A DNA stretch of 64,000 nt from Lewinella sp. JB7 (GCF_024297185.1 NZ_JANCTD010000001.1:310001-374000), one strand, 5' to 3'; positions 26,567-35,918 are shown, counted from the first letter of the stretch. Notes: generated by a model not told the origin, from the sequence alone. Numbers and translations: made by a program.

Positions 26567-27001
26567 ATGGGCCACCCACCAAAGTCGGCCACCGCAACAT
26601 CTTACCCCCGACTGCGCGTACAACGGTACGTTTGTCTGGCCTACGCCGCCCTGCTAACCTACGTGAGCCTTGCCCCCGGGCAACGCATTCCGGGAATTTT
26701 TGACTGGGGACGGCTATTTTCGCCGGATAAGGTTGCACATTTTGGCGCTTACGCCATTTTTGCAGTATTATTGTCTTTCTCAATCAGGACAACCTCCCGG
26801 TGGAAGCTTGCGGTTACCGCCGCTGCGGCCGCCGCGCTCTTCGGAGCGATTATGGAGGTGCTACAGGGCATTGCCGGAACCGGCCGGGATTTCGATCCCG
26901 TCGATATGGTCGCCAACCTGATCGGGGCTATTCTCGGGGGAGCATTCTACCTTGCCCTCCCGCAAAGTATGAAACAGTACTTCACAGCGGTGAAGTCGTA
27001 G
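26567..27001 (+). CDS. VanZ-family membrane protein
   Basis: 144 aa with four hydrophobic segments and the VanZ signatures: an early LLTYVSLAPGQ, DKVAHFGAYAIFAVLLSF and AAALFGAIMEVLQ...GRDFDPVDMVANLIGA. Family members are named for teicoplanin resistance, but most are general membrane proteins of unknown function. It is tightly coupled to gcvH, an arrangement common in Bacteroidota genomes, and precedes tonB by 23 nt. Confidence 0.85.
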   Translation: MGHPPKSATATSYPRLRVQRYVCLAYAALLTYVSLAPGQRIPGIFDWGRLFSPDKVAHFGAYAIFAVLLSFSIRTTSRWKLAVTAAAAAALFGAIMEVLQGIAGTGRDFDPVDMVANLIGAILGGAFYLALPQSMKQYFTAVKS

Positions 27002-27024
27002 CGATAACTATTTAAATTTTTGCC

Positions 27025-27960
27025 ATGGGAGACCTATCAATTAGTGGTAGTGCCCTGGCGATCACTCTTGCAGCTATTCTGGCGGCACTCATTGGGCTCA
27101 TCGTCATGATGCGCAATGTGTACAAGACCAGAACCGAAAAGGGAATCGCCGGTGAGTACACCGAAGCCGCCGACAAAAACACCTCGTACATCGAGAACCG
27201 CGCCAAGTACGAGCGGGTAGACGTATTCGGCCTCAGCTCCACCTTTTTCAACTTCGGCCTGGCCCTCGCCGTGGGCCTGTCCCTCCTCGCTTTCGCCTGG
27301 ACGCAGTACTCCGCCGAGATCGTAATCCCCGAGGGTGCCCTGGAGCTGGACGAAGAAATCGAAATGGAGCCGCCCCGTACGGCCGAGCCCCCGCCGCCAC
27401 CCCCGCCCCCGCCGCCCCCCGTCATCGAGGAAGTGCCGGAAGAGGAACTGATCGAGGAAGATCCCCCCGAGTTCGAGGATACCTCCGTCGATGAAGAAAC
27501 CATCATTGAGGAAGCACCCCCCGAAGTGAAGGAAGATAAGGCACCGCCACCGCCGCCGCCACCGCCGCCACCGCCGCCCGCCCCCGAAGTGGAGGAGATC
27601 TTCAAGGTCGTAGAGCAAATGCCGCTCTTCCCCGGCTGCGACGATCTGGGCAGCTACGCCGAGAAGAAGGCTTGTGCGGATAAGAAGATGCTCGAGTTCA
27701 TCTACGGCAACATCAAGTACCCCGCCATCGCCCGGGAGAACGGCGTGGAAGGAATGGCCGTAGTCTCCTTCGTTGTCGAGAAAGACGGAACCGTCACCGA
27801 CGCCAAGGTAGTCCGCAACCCCGGTGCTAAAACCGGTGAGGAAGCCCTCCGCGTGGTCAACCTCATGAATGAGAAAGGCCTGAAGTGGAGCCCCGGAAAA
27901 CAGGGTGGACGTAACGTTCGCGTACAGTTTAACCTCCCCGTGAAGTTCAAACTCGAGTAG
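27025..27960 (+). CDS. Energy transducer TonB with an extra N-terminal membrane segment
   Basis: 311 aa. The C-terminal TonB domain (about 215-311) has IYGNIKYPAIARENGVEGMA and VVSFVVEKDGTVTDAKVVRN, with FNLPVKFKLE at the end. It is preceded by two proline runs (11 and 12 Pro) separated by an acidic linker, which span the periplasm. A membrane helix at about 75-93 (FFNFGLALAVGLSLLAFAW) is the usual anchor, but there is a second one at 8-28 (ALAITLAAILAALIGLIVMM), unlike classical TonB. It passes proton-motive energy to TonB-dependent receptors. No exbB/exbD nearby. Confidence 0.88.
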   Translation: MGDLSISGSALAITLAAILAALIGLIVMMRNVYKTRTEKGIAGEYTEAADKNTSYIENRAKYERVDVFGLSSTFFNFGLALAVGLSLLAFAWTQYSAEIVIPEGALELDEEIEMEPPRTAEPPPPPPPPPPPVIEEVPEEELIEEDPPEFEDTSVDEETIIEEAPPEVKEDKAPPPPPPPPPPPPAPEVEEIFKVVEQMPLFPGCDDLGSYAEKKACADKKMLEFIYGNIKYPAIARENGVEGMAVVSFVVEKDGTVTDAKVVRNPGAKTGEEALRVVNLMNEKGLKWSPGKQGGRNVRVQFNLPVKFKLE

Positions 27961-27983
27961 ACAAAGCTCCCCCATGTTTGGAG

Positions 27984-28019
27984 AAGAGCCGGTATCCGTT
28001 CAGGGTGTCGGCTCTTTTC
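27984..28019 (+). terminator. Intrinsic terminator of tonB
   Basis: aagagccg (27984-27991) pairs with cggctctt (28009-28016) across a 17-nt loop, with ttc following. Confidence 0.7.
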
Positions 28020-28186
28020 GTTTGGTACCTGGCGGTCCACCCCTCCGTCGATCAACACGTACACCCGGGCCGCCCCGGCGGGCCACCGTGGTCCCGGGCT
28101 TCACCCTATCGATACCGGATAGTTGGAGTTGCTCGCGGGGTTCCCTGTTTGTCTCGCACGGGAGAAAGAAAGTTCCTTACGTGCCA

Positions 28187-28194
28187 TATATTTG
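28187..28194 (+). promoter_or_regulatory. -7 element of tRNA-Pro (TATATTTG)
   Basis: TATATTTG matches the Bacteroidota consensus exactly and ends 7 nt before the tRNA 5' end, so transcription would begin at about the mature 5' end. No convincing -33 TTTG is seen. Confidence 0.7.
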
Positions 28195-28201
28195 CCCCGC
28201 G

Positions 28202-28275
28202 CGGGATGTAGCGCAGCCCGGTAGCGCGCGTCGTTCGGGACGACGAGGCCGCTGGTTCGAATCCAGTCATCCCGA
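28202..28275 (+). tRNA. tRNA-Pro (anticodon CGG)
   Basis: Acceptor stem cgggatg pairs with catcccg. The D-loop contains agcgcagcccggtagcgc, the anticodon arm is cgtcg-ttcggga-cgacg (anticodon CGG) and the T-arm is ctggttcgaatccag. Discriminator A; CCA is not encoded. Decodes CCG. Confidence 0.97.
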
Positions 28276-28284
28276 CCCTTCCGA

Positions 28285-28317
28285 AGCCAGACTGCTCCGC
28301 AGTTTGGCTTTTTTTTT
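28285..28317 (+). terminator. Intrinsic terminator of tRNA-Pro
   Basis: agccagactgc (28285-28295) pairs with gcagtttggct (28299-28309), followed by eight T. It lies just before the 3' end of the convergent SLC13 gene. Confidence 0.88.
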
Positions 28318-28334
28318 GCTCCCGCGTCCCCGCC

Positions 28335-30134
28335 CTAGTACATACCGAAGAAAAACGGGACGGCTAGCGTGGTCACTAGCCAAAAAATCAAGCTCAGCGG
28401 CGCCCCCACGCGGGTAAAATCTAGAAAGCGGTAGCGACCGGCGCTGTACACCATGGCGTTGGTCTGGTACCCCACGGGCGTCATAAAGCTGGCGGAAGCG
28501 GCAATGGCAACCGTCACCAGCAGGGGCATGGGGTCGATGCCCACCTGCTCGGCACACGCCAGGGCCACTGGCGCGAGGAGGGCCGCCGTGGCGTTGTTGC
28601 TCATCATTTCGGTGAGCAGATTGGTCGCCAGGTACAGGCCGGCCACCAGGGCAAAGGGACCCCAGGCGTAAATCGAACCGGTCAGTAGGGTAGCGATGTC
28701 GGCATCCAGTCCGCTGTTGCTCATGGCCCGGCCCAGACTAAGGGCACCGGCGAGTAGAAAGATGATCTTCCAGTCGATGGATTCGTACGCCTCCGACATT
28801 GTCACGGTACGGCCGAGCACCAGCACGCATACGCCCAGCAGGGCGGCGATGCTGATCGGAAGTAGACCCGACGTAGCCAGGGCGATGACGGACAAAATGA
28901 GTCCACTGACGAAGTAAAACCTACCGCGGTTGAAATCGGTGATGGCGTCGCTCGACAACAGAATGAAGGGGCTGTCCTGTTGCTGTTCGATGCGCTGCAA
29001 TTCGTGCAGGTAGTGACTCTTCACTTCGGCCAGGATCACGTCGCCGGGGGTGAGGGGTAGGTTGTACAGCTTTTCGTGCATCGTTTCCTCGCGGTGACGA
29101 ATGGCCAGGGGGACCGCGCGGTAGCTGCGCCGGAAGTCCACCTCCCGCAGGTTCTTACCGATGAATTCCGAATCGGGCGTCACCACCATTTCGATGAGGC
29201 TGCTGTTATCGCGTTCCAGTCCGGTGCCCATGACCCGCACGCTGCCGGAATTGTCCACGAGCCGCACCCAGTCCTTCAGGTTAAGGATCTTCTTGCGGTC
29301 GCAGCGAACCTTGAGGGTATCGCCCACTACGAGGCGAAAGTCGCCGGGGGGGAGTACGAAGGCCTGATCTTCCCGCCTTACCTCGATGATGTCCATGTCC
29401 AATTCGCGTACTAGCGGAGAATCCATGATGCGCTTCCCGGCCAGATCGGGATGGTCGAGGATGACGATTTCGGCCAGGTAATCGTGTAGGGCAAACTTTT
29501 CCGCGAGGCTGTCGTCGCCGTCGCGGTCGGGCAGCAGCCGACTACCGAAGTAGGTCAGGTAGGTAGCCCCGACGACCAGCAGTACCAATCCGATGGGCGC
29601 GAGGGTGAACATACTGAAGCCGGTACCGCCGTGATCCAGCGCGATACCGCTGACCAGAATATTCGTCGAGGTGCCGATAAGGGTACACAGCCCCCCGAAG
29701 ATGCTCGCGAAGGAGAGTGGAATGAGCAGTTTGGATGCCTTGATCTTGGCCGTCGCGGCAATGCGGTTCACCACGGGGATGAATACGGCCACGACCGGAG
29801 TATTGTTGATGAAGGCGGAACACAGCGCCACCACCACGATCATGAACAGCAGGGCCCGCTTCGGCTGACGGCGAAACCGGGCCGCCATGCGGCCCGCCAC
29901 CTGCTGCAGGGCTCCGGTCTTCAGCAGGGCGGCGGAGAGGACGAACATGAAGGCCACCGTCAGGGTCGCTTCGTTGCTGAAGCCCGCCAGTCCTTCCTGC
30001 GGACTGATGACGCCGCTGACCACCAGGGCCACTACGAGCAGCATGGCGATGAGGTCCACCGACAGCCACTCCGTGACGAACAGAATGACCGCCAGCAGGG
30101 CAATCAGCAGGGTAGCGATGGCGGGCGTGAGCAT
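28335..30134 (-). CDS. SLC13-family anion permease with two TrkA-C domains
   Basis: 599 aa from ATG 30134. The upstream in-frame ATG at 30146 lies inside the -7 box and cannot be the start. Two halves of about five to six helices flank a cytoplasmic pair of TrkA_C (RCK-C) domains at about 205-390 (DFRLVVGDTLKVRCDRKKIL; YNLPLTPGDVILAEVKSH). SNNATAALLAPVALA and the mirrored INNTPVVAVFIPVV are the conserved hairpins of the family, and MTPVGYQTNAMVY is typical. Members take up sulfate or dicarboxylates with Na+; the actual ion is unknown. Confidence 0.88.
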   Translation of the reverse strand: MLTPAIATLLIALLAVILFVTEWLSVDLIAMLLVVALVVSGVISPQEGLAGFSNEATLTVAFMFVLSAALLKTGALQQVAGRMAARFRRQPKRALLFMIVVVALCSAFINNTPVVAVFIPVVNRIAATAKIKASKLLIPLSFASIFGGLCTLIGTSTNILVSGIALDHGGTGFSMFTLAPIGLVLLVVGATYLTYFGSRLLPDRDGDDSLAEKFALHDYLAEIVILDHPDLAGKRIMDSPLVRELDMDIIEVRREDQAFVLPPGDFRLVVGDTLKVRCDRKKILNLKDWVRLVDNSGSVRVMGTGLERDNSSLIEMVVTPDSEFIGKNLREVDFRRSYRAVPLAIRHREETMHEKLYNLPLTPGDVILAEVKSHYLHELQRIEQQQDSPFILLSSDAITDFNRGRFYFVSGLILSVIALATSGLLPISIAALLGVCVLVLGRTVTMSEAYESIDWKIIFLLAGALSLGRAMSNSGLDADIATLLTGSIYAWGPFALVAGLYLATNLLTEMMSNNATAALLAPVALACAEQVGIDPMPLLVTVAIAASASFMTPVGYQTNAMVYSAGRYRFLDFTRVGAPLSLIFWLVTTLAVPFFFGMY

Positions 30135-30143
30135 AGGCGGCGG

Positions 30144-30151
30144 CAAAGATA
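30144..30151 (-). promoter_or_regulatory. -7 element of the SLC13 gene (TATCTTTG)
   Basis: caaagata on the plus strand reads TATCTTTG on the minus strand, nine bases before ATG 30134. The leader would be only a few nucleotides. It also fixes the start codon. Confidence 0.65.
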
Positions 30152-30193
30152 GAGCGTAGCGCTCCTCTTCGCGGTCGGTCCCTTCCCCGGCTG

Positions 30194-32869
30194 CTAGAAC
30201 TGCTGCTCGTAGATGCTCTTCAGCTCCGCATTAGTTTCAGCGGCCTTGATGGCTTCCAGGCTCGTCCCCATTTCCATGATGAGCTTATTGAGCTCGCCGG
30301 ATTCTTCCATGGCGTCGACGCGGGCCGAAAGATCGTTGCGCAGATCGTTGATGGCCTTGGTCGCGGCAAGGCGGCGCCAGGGGCTCTGCGACTGGTCGAG
30401 GGCCATATCCTTCAGCACGCTCACTCCCTGCGTTTGTTGGGCCGCCGGACCCTTCGCCAGCAGCGTTTGGTAGGCGGTGTAGAGAGCGATGGCGTCGTAG
30501 CCGTCCGTCGAGCCCAGGCGCTGTTCCAGGTAGGGCAGCTTTTCCAGGGCCCCCGTTTCGCTGTACAGCGTCGCCAGCGATCCACTGATGCTGGGGTTAT
30601 CGATGGCCTCCAGTTCGGCGGCGGCGGCCGTCGCCGCGGCGGTATCGGTGGCCACCAGGGCCTGCAGGCCGGTAGCAACCACGGTGTAGGATTCCGCCTT
30701 CATGGCCGCGCGGGCGATGTCGGCCAGTTGGTCGTCCTCCGCTTCGGTGAGCAGCGCAATGGCCGTGGCGCGGACCTGGGAGTGTTCGTCGTTGCGGGCG
30801 ATGTCGCGGATGATCTCCCGCTGATCATCGGTGGGCTCCTCCAGACTCTGCAGGGCGGTACCGCGAATGGCGTAGAAGGAATCGCGGAGGGCGGAGGTGA
30901 GGATCTCGTCGCGCAGTTCATCGCTGCCTTCCGTCATGGACAACCGTCCCACCGCGCTGTAGCGATCGAGGAAGGAGGGAGCGTAACGGTACTGGGCGGC
31001 CAGTTCTTCCGGCGACTTCTCGTACTCATACTCGGCCAGCAGTCGGTGCTCGGGGTCGAAAATGACGACATCGGGGCGGGCGGCGGCCGGGAAGGTGAAG
31101 GTCTGTTCGCGCTGTTCGATCACCACGGAATGGGTGGTGGCGGTACCGTTGGTGTATACCGCGATGTCGACCGGGAGACGGAAGACGGCGGGAACATTGT
31201 TGTCGGTCCGCTGCGTCTGCCGCACCGTTACCGAAACGCTGCCGTCGGTATAGTCGGTCGTGATGTTCAGTTGGGGGTGGCCCGCCTTCAGGTACCACTG
31301 GTCGAAGAACCAACTGAGGTCTTCTCCGGTGACGTCCTCGAAGGCAATGCGCAGCTCGTCGATCTCGACGGCCGAAAGCTTATTCTCGTTCAGGTAGTGA
31401 TTGAGGCTGGCAAAGAAGGCTTCGTCGCCGACGTATCCGCGCAGCATGTGCAACACCGAGCCACCCTTGTTGTAGCTGTGGGCGTCAAACATCTGTTCCT
31501 TGTCGTCGTAATCGTACCAGATGAGCTCGTGGGGTTCGCCGTTGCGGACGGAGCCGAAGTAGCCCTGCCACTCATTGATGAGGTGGTAGTCGGCGGCGTC
31601 GCGACCGTACTTATTCTCCAGCCACAGGTACTCGCTGTAGTTGGCGAACCCTTCGTTGAGGGTGAGTTGGGACCAGCTTTCGCAGGTCACGTAGTCGCCG
31701 AACCAGTGGTGGAACATCTCGTGGGCCACGACCTTTTCGTTCTGGTCCACGTCGATCAGGTCGCGGGCCGTGCCGTTCATGTACTCTCCGAAGATCACGG
31801 CGGTGGTGTTCTCCATGGCGCCGCTGACGTAGTCGCGCACCACGACCTGGCTGTACTTCGGCCAGGGGTACTCTACGCCGGTGAGCTCGCTGAAGAAGGT
31901 GAGCATCTCGCGGGTATGGGGAAAGATAGCCTTGGCGTGGTCGGCGTACTTGGCCTCCATGTAATAGTTTACCGGAATGCCGTTCCACTTTTCGTCCTCC
32001 ACGATCTCGAAGTCCCCGACGATCAGGGCAAACAGATAGGGGGCGTGGGGGATGTCCATCTTCCAGTAGTCGGTCCGCATTCCGTCGCCGGCCGGGGTGG
32101 AACTGACGAGGGTGCCGTTGGAGAGGGTTTCGTATTCGTCCTCGACGGTCACGTAGAGTTCCTGGGTCGTGCGTTCGTTGGGCTTATCGATGGTCGGGAA
32201 CCAGCGGCTGTTGTTTTCCGTCTCGCCCTGCGTCCAGATCTGCCGGGGCTTGTCGCCCTCCTCTCCGCGGGGGTTGATGAAGAACAGTCCCTTATCGGAG
32301 GTGATGGCCTCCCCGGCACCGCCGCCGTCGTGGGGAATGGCCGTGTAGTCGATAACTACCGTAAACTCCTTGCCCCGGGTATAAGCCTTATCGAGTTGAA
32401 TGGTTACCTGCTGCTGATCGTCGGGGTAGGTATATTTCAGCGGTTTCCCGTCGGCCGTGGTGATGGACTTAAAGTCGAAATGCTTGGCGTCCAGCGTCAC
32501 TTCGGTAACGGGCTTGAAGATCGGCTTCAGGCGCAGCGTGGCCCTGCCGATCACCATTTCCCGGTCCCAGTCGAAGGAGATTTCCAGCTTGGTGTGCAGC
32601 AAGTCGTTGACGCGGGTGTAGGCAATGGCGCGCGGCTCGACCCGGGTGGCCGGGGCGGGGGACGCCGTTCCTTCCATTTCTTCCTCCGTGATGGTCCCGT
32701 TCGCTTCCGGAGTTACGGTCATGGTGTCCAGGTCCCGGGTTTCCGTGTAGGTCACCTCCGCGGGTGGGGGCGGGTCGATCTGTACGGGGTCGACAACGGG
32801 TCGGGTGGTATTACAGCTTACGGCCAGCAGCAGGGTGGCCAGTAGGCTCAGGATCGCGGATCGGTACAT
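30194..32869 (-). CDS. M1-family aminopeptidase (lipoprotein)
   Basis: 891 aa from ATG 32869 (MYRSAILSLLATLLLAVSC), whose lipobox gives Cys19. The gluzincin site is complete: GAMEN exopeptidase motif in DYVSGAMENTTAVIFGEYM, then VAHEMFHHWFGDYVTCESWS and LTLNEGFANYSEY, which supply HEXXH and the distal Glu. A beta-sandwich domain and a C-terminal helical repeat region (LRDSFYAIRGTALQSLEEPT and similar, HEAT-like) follow. It trims N-terminal residues from peptides in the envelope. A long open frame on the opposite strand is a composition artefact. Confidence 0.93.
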   Translation of the reverse strand: MYRSAILSLLATLLLAVSCNTTRPVVDPVQIDPPPPAEVTYTETRDLDTMTVTPEANGTITEEEMEGTASPAPATRVEPRAIAYTRVNDLLHTKLEISFDWDREMVIGRATLRLKPIFKPVTEVTLDAKHFDFKSITTADGKPLKYTYPDDQQQVTIQLDKAYTRGKEFTVVIDYTAIPHDGGGAGEAITSDKGLFFINPRGEEGDKPRQIWTQGETENNSRWFPTIDKPNERTTQELYVTVEDEYETLSNGTLVSSTPAGDGMRTDYWKMDIPHAPYLFALIVGDFEIVEDEKWNGIPVNYYMEAKYADHAKAIFPHTREMLTFFSELTGVEYPWPKYSQVVVRDYVSGAMENTTAVIFGEYMNGTARDLIDVDQNEKVVAHEMFHHWFGDYVTCESWSQLTLNEGFANYSEYLWLENKYGRDAADYHLINEWQGYFGSVRNGEPHELIWYDYDDKEQMFDAHSYNKGGSVLHMLRGYVGDEAFFASLNHYLNENKLSAVEIDELRIAFEDVTGEDLSWFFDQWYLKAGHPQLNITTDYTDGSVSVTVRQTQRTDNNVPAVFRLPVDIAVYTNGTATTHSVVIEQREQTFTFPAAARPDVVIFDPEHRLLAEYEYEKSPEELAAQYRYAPSFLDRYSAVGRLSMTEGSDELRDEILTSALRDSFYAIRGTALQSLEEPTDDQREIIRDIARNDEHSQVRATAIALLTEAEDDQLADIARAAMKAESYTVVATGLQALVATDTAAATAAAAELEAIDNPSISGSLATLYSETGALEKLPYLEQRLGSTDGYDAIALYTAYQTLLAKGPAAQQTQGVSVLKDMALDQSQSPWRRLAATKAINDLRNDLSARVDAMEESGELNKLIMEMGTSLEAIKAAETNAELKSIYEQQF

Positions 32870-32946
32870 CAAGACTTGGTTTAAGCAAGTAGGACGCACC
32901 AGGACGCTAATTGTTTGGACAACGGACGTGCGTTAACGGGACTTTA

Positions 32947-32979
32947 GGGCGGCGGCGCGCGGGCGCGGCGTCGGTCGGT
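32947..32979. repeat. Third copy of the GC-rich intergenic sequence
   Basis: ggcggcggcgcgcgggcgcg followed by gcgtcggtcgg resembles 4018-4045 (which continues with gcgtcagtcg) and 14731-14760. It lies in the 133-bp gap between the M1 peptidase start and the outer-membrane receptor stop. Confidence 0.35.
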
Positions 32980-33002
32980 AGAAGAGCAACGGTTCGTGGC
33001 AC

Positions 33003-35747
33003 TCAGTCGAAGCGGCGCAGGTCGTACTTGAAGCTGAGCAGGAAGTACTGTTGCAGGGCGTTGGTTTGCAGGTCCTCCGTATAGGTTTCGGTGACGTTGC
33101 GGGTCAGGGAGGTGTTCTGCCCAAGGATGTCGAAGGCGGAGAGGCTGAATTCGCCCCGGTCGTTCTCCATCACCTTCATGCCGATGCTGGCGTTCCAGAG
33201 CAGGTAATCCTGGTCGAAGCTTTCGTCCAGCCCCCGGTACAGCTGGTGGGTCAGGTCGGTACGGATCACGATGTTCGCGCCGGGAAGCCAGCTCAGGCGG
33301 GCGCGGCTTTTCTGCTGCAGGTAGTTGTTGTTGCTGGACACCTGCAGATCGTTGCGTACCCAGTTCATACTGCTGCGGGAGGAAAGGGTGAAGTCGACCC
33401 GTTCGCTGATGTTGCTGCTCAGGGTAAGGCCCAGACCGGTGGCCGTGGTGCGGGCATTGTTGAGTTGGTCGTCGATCAGGCCGGGGGCGTTGCGCAGATT
33501 GGCCGAAAGGTCGACGTTGAGGTTACTGCCCAGTGCTCCGACCGGGAAGCCGTAGGTCGTCAGCGCGCGCAGGGTCCAGTCGTTGTCCAGATTCACGGGG
33601 CGGGTCAGTTGCACGCCGCCGGCCGCTTCGGACAGGGTGGTGCTGTTGACGATCGCGTTGGCCGTGTAGCTGCCCCCGAGCAGGGCGAAAAAGACGCTGG
33701 AGCGTTCCGGGTCGGTCAGGTTATAGCGGGCCGTGAAGTTGTGGTCCGTGGCGGGGAGCAGGTCGGCGTTGCCCGTCGTGAGGAAGAGCGGATTGGAGTT
33801 GTCGATCACCTCCTGCAACTGCAGGATCGACGGCAGCTCCGTGCGGCTGCGGTAGTGGGCGGTCAGGTTGCCCGCATTGCCGGTCCGGTAGCGTAGGCGG
33901 AGCGTCGGCAGTACCGACCAGTAGCTGCGCTCGCCGGTCAGGCTGGCGTACTGTAGTCCGGCGGAGGCGCTGGCGTTCAGGCTTCCCTTCCGGTAGTTGA
34001 TGCCCGTACCCACTTCCTGGGTGAAGTAGTCGTTGACGAACACGTTACTCAGGGTAGGATTCAGGACGGTGTACTCCTCACTGGTGGGGTCGAGGTCGTA
34101 GGTGAGCGTTTCGCTGTCTTCCCGGCGGTAACCGCTGGCGGCGGAAAAGAGCAGCATGGCGGAGCGGCTGAGGGGTTCGGTGTACCGGATGTTGACGCCC
34201 CCGTTCCACTGTCGCGTATCGAGCAGCGACTGCTGATCGAGTTGCTCGGTGGCGAGCGTATCCGCGGCCGAGGTGCCCGCGTACGTCAGGTAGCTGTTGC
34301 CCTCGTTCGGGCTGATGCCGCCGCTGAGGTTGACGGAAAGGGTACGGCCCCGGGTGGCGAAGCGGTGGCGCCAAAGGAGGTTATTGGAAAAATTGAGGGC
34401 CGTGAGGTCGGCGGTGTAGTCGCTTTGGTTGTCATTCAGCAACTGACCGCCCTCCAGGGTTTGTCCGAAGATGCTTTCCGTGCCGGTATTGCCCTGCCAG
34501 CTCAGGCGGGGACGGTAGATGAAGGAGTTGCGTTCGTCGAGGGTATACTCCAGTTTTCCGGTGAAACGGTGATTCGTGTTAACGCTGGTAGTTATTCCTT
34601 CCTCCAGGTAGGTCTCCCGCAGCCCCTCCGCGTCGAAGAACTGTCGGCTGATGTCGCTTTCGGTGTAGCTGTCCGCGCGGTTGAAAAAGTAGCTGCCCGT
34701 GGCCTCCAGTTTGTCGCTCCACGTATTGGAGTAGTTGATGCCGACGGCGTCGGACGCTACGATCCCCGCCTGGTCGCTGACGAGAAAGTCGCCGGCCGAA
34801 TTACCGCCGGGGCCACCTTCTCCGCTCCCGCGTTGCCCGCCGCCTCTGCCGCCGCCGCCCGGTCCCCGCCGTCCGCCGCCGCTTGAAGCCGAACTGGTGA
34901 CGCCGAGAAGGTCTTCCGAGGAGAAGTTTTGCTTGCTCACGTTGTTGGAAAGTCCCACCACGGAGATGCGGCGGTCGTCGTCGAACCAGTTGAGGTTGCC
35001 GCCCACGGAGTAGCGATCGTCGGTGCCGTAGCCGGCGTACCCGCTGCCGAACTCACCGTTGCGCATGGAGGGGCGGGTGATGATGTTTACCGTTTTGGTG
35101 GTCTCTCCGTCGTCGAAACCGGTGAACTGGGCCTGGTCGCTCTGCTGGTCGAACACTTCGATGCGCTGGATCACCTCCGCCGGCAGGTTGCGCAGGGCGG
35201 CCGTGGGGTCGTTGCCGAAGAAGGGGCGGCCATCCACGAGCACGCGCGCGACGTCCTCGCCCTGGGCCTGCACCTTACCGTCGGTAATCGTGATCGTAGG
35301 CATCTTCTCGATGAGGTCCTCGGCCGTGGCGTCCGGCATGGTCTTGTAAGCGTCGGCGTTGAACTCGGTCGTATCGCCGCGCTGGCGGACGGGCACGACG
35401 GATTCAGTGACCTCCACCTCTCCGAGCTCGATGCCGGCTATGAGCTTCAGGGCGGGCAATTGGAGGTCGCTATCCGCTACCGTAAGGGGCCGTTCCGCGG
35501 TTTGGTAGCCGAGAAAGCTGACGGTGAGGAGATAGCTGCCGGGAGTAAGCGCGGTAAGCACGAAATCACCGCTGGCATCCGTAGTGGTTTGGCGGGCCGG
35601 AGCTTCCGCACCGCTTGGAACCAGGCTGACGTACGCGCCGGGCAGCGGCAGGGTCTCACCGGCATCCACGACCCGGCCGCGGACGGTCTGGCTCAGCACG
35701 ACGCCTGGGAGCCCGATAATCATAAGTAGGAGTAGGGTGATTCGCAT
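33003..35747 (-). CDS. TonB-dependent-receptor-like outer membrane beta-barrel protein
   Basis: 914 aa from ATG 35747 with signal MRITLLLLMIIGLPGVVLSQ. An N-terminal carboxypeptidase-regulatory-like Ig domain (VRGRVVDAGETLPLPGAYVS) is followed by a plug-like domain (MPTITITDGKVQAQGEDVAR, VLVDGRPFFGNDPTAALRNL) and a barrel of the OMP_b-brl_3 type ending in a terminal aromatic-rich strand (FLLSFKYDLRRFD). About residue 300 there is a glycine- and arginine-rich insert of some 35 residues, likely a surface loop. Substrate unknown; no SusD partner is adjacent. Confidence 0.88.
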   Translation of the reverse strand: MRITLLLLMIIGLPGVVLSQTVRGRVVDAGETLPLPGAYVSLVPSGAEAPARQTTTDASGDFVLTALTPGSYLLTVSFLGYQTAERPLTVADSDLQLPALKLIAGIELGEVEVTESVVPVRQRGDTTEFNADAYKTMPDATAEDLIEKMPTITITDGKVQAQGEDVARVLVDGRPFFGNDPTAALRNLPAEVIQRIEVFDQQSDQAQFTGFDDGETTKTVNIITRPSMRNGEFGSGYAGYGTDDRYSVGGNLNWFDDDRRISVVGLSNNVSKQNFSSEDLLGVTSSASSGGGRRGPGGGGRGGGQRGSGEGGPGGNSAGDFLVSDQAGIVASDAVGINYSNTWSDKLEATGSYFFNRADSYTESDISRQFFDAEGLRETYLEEGITTSVNTNHRFTGKLEYTLDERNSFIYRPRLSWQGNTGTESIFGQTLEGGQLLNDNQSDYTADLTALNFSNNLLWRHRFATRGRTLSVNLSGGISPNEGNSYLTYAGTSAADTLATEQLDQQSLLDTRQWNGGVNIRYTEPLSRSAMLLFSAASGYRREDSETLTYDLDPTSEEYTVLNPTLSNVFVNDYFTQEVGTGINYRKGSLNASASAGLQYASLTGERSYWSVLPTLRLRYRTGNAGNLTAHYRSRTELPSILQLQEVIDNSNPLFLTTGNADLLPATDHNFTARYNLTDPERSSVFFALLGGSYTANAIVNSTTLSEAAGGVQLTRPVNLDNDWTLRALTTYGFPVGALGSNLNVDLSANLRNAPGLIDDQLNNARTTATGLGLTLSSNISERVDFTLSSRSSMNWVRNDLQVSSNNNYLQQKSRARLSWLPGANIVIRTDLTHQLYRGLDESFDQDYLLWNASIGMKVMENDRGEFSLSAFDILGQNTSLTRNVTETYTEDLQTNALQQYFLLSFKYDLRRFD

Positions 35748-35757
35748 AGGGAATATG

Positions 35758-35907
35758 TAGCGACGGCCTTCAGCCGTCACGCTGTTAGTTTAGCGACGGC
35801 CATTAACTGTCCGGCTGTTGGTTACGGTTATCCATAAAGACCGACGGCCCTCAACCATCACGCTACCTGGGTATGCCAGGCCACGTGACGGCTAAAGGCC
35901 GTCGGTA
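35758..35907. repeat. Four REP-like palindromic units
   Basis: gcgacggcc-ttca-gccgtcacgct recurs at 35758-35783, 35791-35816 and 35839-35864 (diverged) and once inverted at 35884-35907. The first copy is itself palindromic (gacggc...gccgtc), and copies three and four together form a long hairpin. The cluster fills the gap between two minus-strand genes, the Spy-like regulator and the receptor, and could act as an mRNA-stabilising or terminator element. Confidence 0.65.
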
Positions 35908-35918
35908 CGGGTGATCGA

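Noticed and set aside
30434..32845. 803-residue open frame opposite the M1 peptidase
   Set aside because: It is repetitive Gly/Val-rich shadow text on the complementary strand. The minus-strand frame has complete GAMEN, HEXXH and signal features.
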